DNA from: Adineta steineri
Taxonomy: Eukaryota > Rotifera > Eurotatoria > Adinetida > Adinetidae
Length of the DNA stretch: 64,000 nucleotides
Assembly: GCA_905250115.1 (NCBI GenBank)
Contig: CAJNOI010000302.1
Coordinates: 1 to 64,000, forward strand
Reading direction: 5' to 3'
The notes beneath the pieces were generated by a model. The model saw only the letters and a list, made by a program, of their open reading frames with translations. It was not told where the DNA came from and did no database searches. The position numbers and the translations under genes are program-made. Shown here piece by piece: positions 39,901 through 51,900 of this stretch. Position 1 is the first letter of the stretch. Every line of letters starts with the position of its first letter.

Positions 39901-42900
39901 GTTAACAGTAAGATGAAGAGCACGACGAAGTTGTTTAATTGATAAAGTATGACCTAGTTGCAGATGATAAACAAAAGGCATATTATAGATTGCTACCTGT
40001 GGCTTCTCTGGGTCGAATCGAATTCGTTCATCAAGCCAAATGCGAGCTTGTGCAAACGATGCTGGTGCTAGAATGAGGAGAGTATAGTTAGTTATAATGT
40101 AAAAGATGGATAGTCAAATGATGCTTGATATCAATATTCTAATCACTTTTCACCTTATTGATTTTCTGATTGAGCAGAAGCTGTATTAAGAATATTGTCT
40201 TAGTATTAATGTTAAAAATGCGTTAATATTTTGCAACGGTAGTAAAAAAGAGTATTTTAATATCCTCAGGACAACAGGTCTAACACCGAATCCACTGTTT
40301 AACAATTTTTACAATCTACACACGTGTATTTAAGCAGTGAATAAAACAAAAATATCTTTGTACAAGCTTTACTATATAACATTGGAGGAAAACAAAAGTA
40401 AACAAAAATGTTTGATGGTGGAGAACTATGTGATGTAGGTGTTTATGATAATACAATCCGACTATGACTCCGAAAAGCTTTGACCCTGTGATTCTGAATC
40501 CGATTGCATGAGTTTTTATTTTTTCACCTCGACTCCAGTTTGGATACCCAAAATCTTCGACAGTTTGTTACTGATTAGTACTTAGTTTACGTAGAAGTCA
40601 AAGAAGACTAGTCTCGCCAATGACAAACTCTGGATTTTACCAATTCCGTTTAACAGTCTGAGTAACTTAAGTGTGATTTGTTTTGTAGCATGAAATCTAC
40701 GAGTGTATCTTAATTCTAACAGAGTGCCAGTTTATACATAAACAGGCTTATGAAAGATTCTACTATCATAGTTGTTCAGCTTCTCACAAAGAAATATACA
40801 ATTTTCGACCAATGCCAGGTGTTAAATTTTTTAGATTAATATAAAAATACAAGACTATTGACATGTTCAAAGCAGATATTCATCAGCGATCTCTCCTTAA
40901 AAGTCACAGAACTATAACACCAGAAAAAAATAACCTCAGTCATTGACGATCACAACTCATTCGAATCCCTATTTTTTTCATTATTGATTTAACTAAGTGC
41001 TACGCTTATAAAACAATCGAACAAGCTGCATACAATCATACCTTCATTCACAATATTCTCCAGTCGATGAAACACGACTAATTTCATTTCTTCAGCTTCC
41101 TCAGGAAGAATAAGAGAAAGTTTGTTAATCGATAAACTCATATCGATCATAGAAATGTTGCTTGATTGTGTTGGAAACAGTTGCTCGAACATGTATTCAA
41201 ATCTCTGAGCTATTTGTGAAATAGTTGATTTTTCAAACAGATCACGTGAACAAACAAAACTACATGATAATCTGTTATTGTCTGAGGATGGATTGTATTC
41301 AAATGTTAACGAGAAGTCAAATTTAGACACTTCGATTGATCGATCCAATAACATTTGCTCTAAATTTGCATCATTCAAACATAAATGTCCCATATCTTTT
41401 GACACACTAACAAAGTCAAACATTGTCTCAAGAAATGATACATTCGATTGATTTAATCGATTATCACCAAGAATATGTTGTAAAGGATAATGAGAATGTC
41501 CAAGAATTGATAAGCATTTTTCTTGTACATATTTAACTACTTCATCAAATGACCAATGAGGATTAAGTTCAACACGAAATGGTAATGTTGATACAAACAT
41601 TCCTATCATATTCACTAATTCACTTCGATATCGATTAGCATTAATAGAACCAATACATAAATCATTTTCACCATGAGTTAACTTGAATAGGAAGACATAA
41701 AATATGGATAATCCAAGTTGAAACAGTGTGAGGTGATGCGATGATGCATAGTTTAGAAATGACGTGCATAATTCATTATCGAAAGTGATTTCAGCTATGG
41801 ATGCTAAACCTGATCGTTGTTGATTTGTTGATGAGCGTTGTCGATCAAATGGTAATGATAATGAACATTCGATATTATATCCTTCAAGTTGAGAATGCCA
41901 GAATTCTCGAGATAATGACATATCCATGATATGTTCATGAACAGAATACTCGATATAATTCAATGTGTCTTCATCCATACGTAAAGAGTCATCAGATTGG
42001 TAAGCAAGAGAAATATCACGAAGAAAGATTGATGTTGATGTTCCATCAAACATTGCATGATGAATACTAATCAATATATGATCATTTTCAGTCAATAGAT
42101 CATCATTCTCATATGATCTACTATCTTGAGATTGGTGATAATGGCGAAGAATATGACAACGAATAACACGTCCTTTTGATAAATCAAATAAATCAGCTTG
42201 ATTTAATATTTCATCGATAATTTCATTCATATGACGGCGATTGTCATTGTAACGATCAATAATTATCAGTCCATATGATTTCACATGATCATCGTTGAGA
42301 ATGATATTTGAATCTAAACATTGTTGTGTAATATTACCATTTACATCAAGAGAGAGTGCTGTTCGAAGAATATTATGTTTTGTGATAATACTTTGAAATG
42401 TATGATGTAATCGAGTAATTGATATATTATCATTCGTACATGATATTCGATAAAGTAATGGAATAACATACATATTATTCATCGTTGTTTTGTTAGATGA
42501 AAACCGAATTTGTTCATCTAAATAGATTCGTTCTTGTGCAAACGATGCTCTAGCTAGAATGAGAAAATAAAGATAAAAATGTTAGTTTATGATAATCTCA
42601 TGTACAAATTGTTTTGTTTACCTTGAATGAGATATAATGAAGACCAAGGATAATCATGAAGATTGTGGATGATATTTAGAGATTGTTGAATGAGTTGAGC
42701 ATGATGAATAATTGTTGGCTGTTGAAATAGATTCGAAATAGAAAGAGTGTTTATTTCTAAATGAAATTGGATCTTGTATCGCTGACAAAGTTGCATGATA
42801 AGTAATGAATGACCACCAATAGTAAAGATATTTGTGTTAGTTGAGATTTGATTTCGTTTGAATATGTCACACCAAATACGATGAATATTAACTTCAATAT

Positions 42901-45900
42901 CATTTGTTGGTAGTAGTATTTCTATACTGTTTCGGGGCTGTATAGATGAAAAATGAGGTGAAGGAAGTTGTTTTCGGTCTACTTTTCCATTTAGATTCAA
43001 AGGTAACTTGTCAAGAATAATAAATATTGATGGAATCATATGTGATGGAAGATGAGATTGACAGTGTTCACGCAACTCCTGTTCAATAATATTAGAACTT
43101 TGAACATAAGCAACTAAATAATCATCATTCCATTTCATGGCAACACAAGTAGAGATGGATGTAATATTAAGTAAACATCGTTCTATTTCACCAAGTTCAA
43201 TTCTTTGTCCATGTAGTTTGATTTGATGATCTTTTCTTCCTTGATAATGAAGAAGACCATTGTTATCCATTGTAACAAGATCACCTGTTCGATAAAATAG
43301 TTTACCATCTACTTCAACAAGAACTTTTGTAGTTAAATCATCACGACCAAGGTAACCAGCAAAGACACCCACTCCTCCCACAAGCAGTTCACCTTCTTGA
43401 CCGGTGACAGACGTTTGTAAATATTGATTTATAATTATACATCGATAGTTCGGTAGTGGACCTCCAATCGGGATGTTGATCATATTTAGATTTCTACCTA
43501 TGACATAACCTGTGCAATCGACAGTTGTTTCTGCAGGTCCATAGGTGTTCCATACGGTACATACTTGTGGCAGATATGTATACAACTTATCAATAAGTTG
43601 AACTGTGCTTATTTCTCCTGGAAAGTTTCAAGAATAAGTAGATAAAAATTAAAATGCGAGACGTACCACCAATATCAACAGTACGCAAACTGCTCAACTT
43701 TGGAATGCTGTGAGTTTGTAAGAATTCCAACAAAAGATTGGCATATGTTGGTACACATTGCAGATATGATACTTGTTTTCCATTTAACGTCTTCGTCATA
43801 TACTTTAAATCCATATTTCCATGAGGACGAAGCATTATAATCGTGGAACCATTGATTAAAGTTCCAATGATTTCTTGACCATGCACATCATATGAACAAC
43901 TTGCCATTTGTATCATAATATCTTTATTTGTGAATAAATTCAATCGAACAAGAGAATCAATACAAGCCAACAAATTTCGATGACGGATTTGGACCTAAAA
44001 AGCAAAACTCAAATAAAACTATTATTTAGACAAGATTTCAACCTACTCCTTTAGATGTTCCTGTTGAACCACTAGTAAAAACAATATATGCAATACTGTC
44101 TACCGTTACTATAATATTCGAAAGGCGATCCATAGTTGTAGAACAGTTAATACGACCGACAGCCCATATTAAATCTATGTCACATAAAACGATTTCTCTA
44201 GAAAATTTCAACGTTGTAGAGTAGTGAATAAGAACAACGCGACTATGAGTTTGTTGTGTAAGTGCATGTAAACGATTTTGCGGATCTCGAGGTGATAATG
44301 GACAATAAACACCACCACTTATTTCAATTGCCATTATACCAATCACCTATACAATATGAAAACATCAATCAGGCTACACATCAGTCTCAAAGATCAACTT
44401 ACCATCGACAAACTTCTCTCGACACATTGACAAATGATATCACCTGGAACAATATAATATTTATTCAACAAATGGCAAGATAAAACTTGTGCATAATATA
44501 GAAGTTCAGCATACGTTAATGATTGTTCATCTAGTTCAACTGCTAGTTTTTGTGGATGTTTCATTACTTGATATACAAACTCATGATGAATACAAGTGAC
44601 AGGAGATGAAGATGATACTTGTGTATTACTCAATGATTGCATTAGATATTGTTCATTTGATAATGTTGATGATAATTCATAGATAGGTTTATTTATTTGA
44701 TTATCAACAACAGATGTAGATAATTGATGTAAGATGAAATGAAATCGTTGTGAGATCTTCTCCACTGTTTCTCTATTGAACAAGTCAAGTGATGCATTGA
44801 TCTTGCATGACACTTGATTCATATTCAAATCATGATAAATAGAAAGAGAGAAGTCGGATGCATTTAGTATTCCATCTTCATTATCGTTGAATAAGAATGA
44901 TCCTGGAACAAGTTGAGAATCACCAATAATCATTGCATTATTATTCTTGTATGATATAAACTGCAGAGATGTATTCAAAAATGCATGTTTGGAAATATGT
45001 GGATGTTGATCGAGAATACGTTGAAGTGGAAAATATGAATATTTCATACTATTTGTTGTTATTTCTCGGACATGTCCGAGTAATTGCTGAAAAGACCGAT
45101 GAGGGTCTAATGGACATCGTAATGGCATAACATTCTCAAACAGTCCAATGATTGATTTGAGCTCATCTCTATATCGATTATTATTAATGTTCACAGCGAT
45201 ACATAAGTCTGTTTGTCCATTAGTTACTTTAAATAGAAAGATGAAATAAAAAGCAAATGTGAGGTGTTCAAGTGATATATTATTCGATGATGCATGAGTG
45301 CGAAAGTCATGTGAGAGGTCTTGATCAAAATCAAATGAAATAGATGTTGTATGACAAGTTCGATGTTCATTTGAGAGACGATATCGATCGTAAGGTAATG
45401 ACAAAGGTTGATCAAGTTTACAATGGTGAAGAGTATCAAGCCAAAACATACTTGCACCAGTCATTGACATTTGTTGTTCAATAACAGCATCTATACAATC
45501 AGAGAAGATAATGTATTAGAAAAGAGAAAAGTAGAAGTAGTATTTATATTTACAATCGATATAACGCAGAGTAGTGCTGTCATCATATAATAATTGACCT
45601 GTTGTATATGCTTGATTAAGATCGTGAAGAAACACTTCCATCGATAGAAAATCAAACAAAGCATGGTGAAAATTAAAGATAAGTAGATCTTTGTCAGAAA
45701 GAAGGTGATTTGAAGAGATTTGTTTGTAATAAACAAGATGACATCGAAACACAAGACCTTGATCAAGATGGAATAGATGAGGATTACGTTTCTCGTCATG
45801 TAAAATCTCATTCATTTGTTCATCTTTTTCATAAGTAGTTTGGATGATTGAAAACATATTATTACTATTCTTGTCTTCATGAGTAATAACTCGTTGCATA

Positions 45901-48900
45901 AGTAAATTCTTTTCGATATCAAAATAAAGTGATGTATGAAGTGAGGGATGTTTGTTAACAGTGAGCTGAAGAGCATGACAAAGTTGTTTAATTGATAAAG
46001 TATGACCTGGTTGCAGACGATAAACAAAAGGCATATTATAGATTGCTGTTTGGGGCTTATCTAGAGCGAATCGAATGCGTTTGTCAAGCCATATATGAGC
46101 TTGTGCAAATGATGCTGGTGCTAGAATGATGAGAGCTTAGTGAATTATAATGTGAAATCTGGATGTTCAAATGATGTTTGACAACAATATTCTGTTCATT
46201 TTCAGCGAATCGCTTTTCCAGTTGAACAGAATCTGTATTAATGATACTGTCTTAGTATTAATGCTAAGAATGCATGAATATTTTGCAGTAGTAGTAAAAA
46301 AAGTTTTTTAATATCTTCCACGACGAAAAGTCTAACACCAAATCCTGTCGAATTCTACTATAAAAACTAGTGGATGTTGCCAGCCGCATCTGGATTCGAT
46401 CAGACGATATTGTTCTGAAAGTTTTATGCACATTGATAGCATTATATAACAATTTTATGTTGATGTTGATATCAAAAACAATAGTTTTGCACTCTTATGA
46501 AATTAGCATTAGCATAATACAATTACTGACGACTTGCTTTGAAAAAAAGACAAAATTTGTTCACTTTTGGGAATTCATACTTTAGAAAAAGAAAAGTATT
46601 GTTTTTTATGGATATCATCAACATTCGCGTCGTGCTAATACAAATTTAATGTAAATGGCGAACTATTGTTTCTTTTATCAGCTACTAATATAAGTTTCAT
46701 GCGAGTTTATACAGTTCTAACAGAAAATATCAGTATTTTCTAGTACGAATACTTAAGCGATAGTCTTAGTGAATATTCTTGTTAGTGCTATATAAATCTA
46801 CACTATTCATGTAACCGATAAAACATATTCATCTGATTCATAGAAATTCACCTAAATAATTAATAAATTTGTCTATGATAATATGATATTTTTATCTATC
46901 TATCGATTTTATCTTTCTTTTTCTTTCTTTCTTTTGTAGTTCTTTTTATCATATATGTATATGCTTGTGCTATCAAGGTTTCTAATTTAACTGGATACAC
47001 AGAAACTGATGTACTTTGTAAGGGACTTCGTCTTTACCTTCAAGACCATACTCTTGCAGGAAGGGAACGTAACATTGACGGAATTTTTTTCCAGATCCTC
47101 TAAATGCTAAAATGGGATTAAAGTTGGAAGAAAACTACAGAATCTGGAAACGAGTGATGGATGAAAAACACCTCTCTACGAACAGTATATCATTCTCTTT
47201 TATACTATTACTATTGTTATGCTACAAACTTGTCGTTGCTGTCGTTCAAATAGGATGTAACTTGTTGTCAAGTAACGCGATAATCGTACTAAGTGAAGAG
47301 CATATTCTGAAAAATCTCAGCCACCCTGACAACGAATGAAAACTCATCAAGGTGTCCTAGTTATATGATAAAGTACTCTAACATTGTACTCTACAAAGTG
47401 TGTGAGTGTGGGTGTGCATATTGTATTAATCATACACTCTCACTCGCTCCCACAACTCGATCCACACTCAAATTTTTCTATTGGACATGTTTTTAATATG
47501 TGTATGTGGTTATCGTTATCAAATTCGTCGTTTGCTATATCTTTATGTTCTTCGCTTTTCTTATATGATGTTCTTACACAACTAGAGAATCTTTTCATAC
47601 GAAAAAAGAATAGTCATACCTTCTGTAGTGACGCCTGCCAGGCGACTTAATGTTAATGCATATATTTCGTTCGCTTCTTCAGGCAATATCAAAGACAATT
47701 TTTTGATAGACTTAGTAGATAGGTCTTTTTCCGTGTCATTTGAGTTTGTCAGAAATAATTGTGATAGGAGATGCTGAAATCGTTGCGCTATTGTTTTAAC
47801 AGTAGTGTTGTCAAATAAATCATGCGAACAAGAGAATTGACAGGAAAGTTTATGATCATCTGATGTCGGATTGTAAAGGAACATTGTTGAGAAGTCAAAC
47901 TGAGAAATTTCATCCGATTGTTCGACTGACACTTTTTCTAAGCACACATCATCTGTAGAATATTGATCACTATTTGCAGACACCGGTAAGAAATTAAATA
48001 GTATCTCAAGAAATGGAACATCCAATTGACTAAGTCGAAAATCAGTAAGTATATGCTGAAGTGGATAATGAGAATGTTCAAGAATTGATAAGCACTTTTC
48101 TCGAACATGTTTCACAAGTTCATCAAATGACCAATGCGAATTAAGATGTACACAATATGGTAACGTTGAAACAAACATGCCGATCATATTTTCTAATTCA
48201 CTTCGATATCGATTAGCATTAATAGATGCAATGCATAAATCAGTTCCTCCATGAGTTAGTTTGAATAGAAATACATAAAATGCAGTCAAACCAAGCTGAA
48301 AAGGTGTAATTTGATGTAAGGAAGCATAATTGAGAAACATCATCGACAGCTCCTTATCAAAAGAGATTTGAGCTATCGACGCCAAGCTAGATCGTTGAAC
48401 AGCTAGCAAACGGTGCCTATCAACTGGTAGCTTTAATGCACGTTTCAGATTAAATCTTTCTAGTTGAGAATACCAGAAGCTACGAGATAATGTCATATCC
48501 ATAATTCGTTCATAAACAGCATAATCAATATATTTCACTGATTGTTCATCAAGTGAAACTGTCATGTTATTACTATAAGCATTATAGAAATCACTCAACA
48601 GGATTGCAATAGAAGTTCCATCAACTGCTGCATGATGGAAATATAATACAAGAACATTAGACTTTTCGAGAAAGTCTGTGTGAGCAGTATCATTCATAGT
48701 CTTCTGCTGTTGAAGTATCTGACAACTAAAAACTCGGCCACTGGACAAATCAAATAAATCAGAATTGATAACCGTTTGATAAATAATATTTTGAAGTTCA
48801 TTGTCATTCTCGAAAGTTTGCTGATCAAGAAATGTAAATGTCTTGTGATTGTCAGTGACATATTGCTGTAGAGTACTATCATCATTATTAAACACGAGTG

Positions 48901-51900
48901 AAGTACGCAATATTTCATGTTTCGTCAAAACCAATTGGAGAGCTTGTAGTACTCGATTTATTGATAAGATGCCTTCAGTAACTCGTAGTGCAACAAAATT
49001 ATTATAGAAAATATGTTTAGTAGAGAATCGAATTTGTTCATCCAGAAATATACGTTCTTGAGCAAATGATGCCATACCTGAAAATGCAATAACAAAACAT
49101 TTTAGTTTATTTTAATAGTTAATATTAGAGATTTTTACTTTGATTAATGTGCAGAGTATACCATTGTTCCCTTCGTATATCATCAGTCGCGACTGTCTTT
49201 AATAACTTTGCATGCTGTTGAATAGTTGGTTGTTCAAGAAACGGACTAACAGATAATGTACGACTATCGAAACCAAAGATAGTTTGATAACGATGATAAA
49301 GCTCAATAAACAAACGAGAATGACCTCCGATAGTAAAGAAGTTTGTAGTTGTAGATATATGTCGTCCGTTGCACTCCAGCACTTGGCACCAAATATCATA
49401 CACACTTTTTTCTGCTTGATTGACTGGTGTATCAAGTTCAATTAACGATGGCATAGTTGGCGATGAATAGTGAGGTGATGGAAGTATTTTTCGATCTATT
49501 TTTCCATTTGGATTCAAAGGTAACTTATCAAGAATAATAAAAAAAGATGGAATCATATGTGGTGGAAGATGAGATTGACAATGTTGACGTAGTCGTTCTT
49601 CATGAATATCAGAACTTTGAACATAAGCAACTAGATGATCATCGTTGTATTTAATGACCACACACGCAGAGATGGATGTAATGTTAAGTAAACATCGTTC
49701 GATTTCACCAAGTTCAATTCTTTGTCCACGAAGTTTGATTTGATGATCTTTTCTTCCTTGAAAATGGAGAAGACCATTGTTATCTATTCTAACAAGATCA
49801 CCTGTTCGATAAAATAGTTGACCATCTATTTCGATAAGAGCTTTTGCAGTTAAATCATCACGTCTAAGATAACCAGCAAAGACACCAATACCTCCTATAA
49901 ATAATTCGCTATCTTGATTAGTAATTGATTGTTGTGAATATTCATTTATAACCATACATCGGTAATTAGGAAGTGGTGTACCAATTGGAATACTTTGAGT
50001 ATTAGCCATAGGATGTACCCTATAGAAGGTAGAAACTATAGTAGCTTCAGCTGGACCATATAAATTCCATAAAATACAATTGGGAATATTGCACTCTTCG
50101 ATCAGATCAATCAGTTTGGAAGTCAGTGCTTCTCCTATCGAAACAAAAGTGTAGTGCGGAGAAAATCATGAAAAGTGTCTGTTTTCACTTACCTGCACTA
50201 CAAAGTAATCGGATATACTTTGCAGCATATATTTTATTCGATTGAATGAGGAAACGGAAAAAACTTTGAATTAAAACTGGTACAGTACTAAAATGTGTAA
50301 TCTGTTTATTGTATAACACATCAGCTAGATACTCAAAATCAGTCATTCCTCTTGGACGTAGCATGACACATGTAGCGCCAATTAATAAAATACCAACTAT
50401 TTGTCGAAGATGACCGTCATAAGTACATCGGACGATTTGAACAATCACATCATCGCTCCTCAATGTTGTAACACTCCCAATTGAATATATAAAACGAATG
50501 AAGTTTTCATGGCGATACTGAATCTGTTAGAATGAAGAGAAATAAGAACAGAAAACAAAAATTCTAGTATTCACTTACCGCTTTCGGTACTCCCGTTGAA
50601 CCACTTGTGAAAATGATAAAAGCAATATCATTAGGTGTGACTGTAATACTTGACAGTCGATCAAGATCAGCATCGCCTATTACATCATTATTAGCAAGTA
50701 TCGAATGAATGCCAACTGAAAGAATATCATTATTAAATTTCATTTTTGTTAGCCAATGAACAAGAACAAGACGAGTTTGTGTTTGTTGTATGAATGCATG
50801 CAAACGATGTTGTGGATCTCGAGGTGACAATGAGCAATAAACACCACCAGCCATTTCAATCGACATAATACCAATCACCTAATCAAAATTAATTTATACT
50901 TACATCAGTATTCATTACTCCTAACCAACTTACCATTGACAAACTTCGCTCAACACATTGACAAACTATTTCACCTGGAAACACATGATATTTATTAAGA
51001 AGAGTGAAAGATAAGATTTGAACATAATACAACAGCTCACAATATGTCAATGATTGTTCATCTAGTTCAACAGCTAATTTCTGTGAATGTTTCATTACTT
51101 GATATACGAATCCATGATGAATACAAGTGGGAGCAGATGGAAATGATGTTTGTGTATTATTTAACGACTGCATTATATATTGTTCATTTGATAATACTAA
51201 TGATAATTCATTGATTGGTTTGTTTATTTGACTGTCAATAATAGATGTAGATAATTGATGTAAGATGGAATGAAATCGTTGTGAAATCTTCTCCACTGTC
51301 TCTATATTGAACAAGTCAAGTGATGCATTGATTGTACACGAGAGTTGATTCATATCGAAATCATGCTGAATACTAAGAATGAAGTCAAATTTGCTCATGA
51401 TATCATCTTCACTAATCTTGATCGAAATAGGTATCGCAAAGAGATGACTGTCACCTATAATGATGTCTTTGCCGGGATCTTGTGGTGAATATTGCATAAA
51501 CTCGAATGATGTATCGAGAAATGCAGATTTCGAAGCATGCGGATGTTGATCTAAAAGACGTCGAAGAGGAAAATAAGAGTATTTGCGACTGTTTGTTAGT
51601 ATCTCTTGAACATGTTTAACAAGTGTATGTAGAAACCATTGTGGATCTAGTTGACATCGCAAGGGAATAGCATTGGCAAACATACCAATCACTGATCTAA
51701 GTTCATCTCTGTATCGACCATCTACATACATTCCAATGCACAGATCTGTTTGTCCATTCGTTAGTTTAAATAGAAAAATAAAATACATAGACAACGCCAG
51801 ATGTTCAATTGAGATGTTTTGTGAAGATGTGTAGTAAAGGAAAGTGTCATAAAGATCTTGATCTAAATCGAATGAAATAGATGTTCGAAAACCAGATCGA

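Noticed and set aside
47112-47339. Plus-strand frame inside the NRPS unit 2 intron as a nested gene
   Set aside because: Composition is unremarkable, there is no family signal and it sits within a long intron; no supporting splice partners found.
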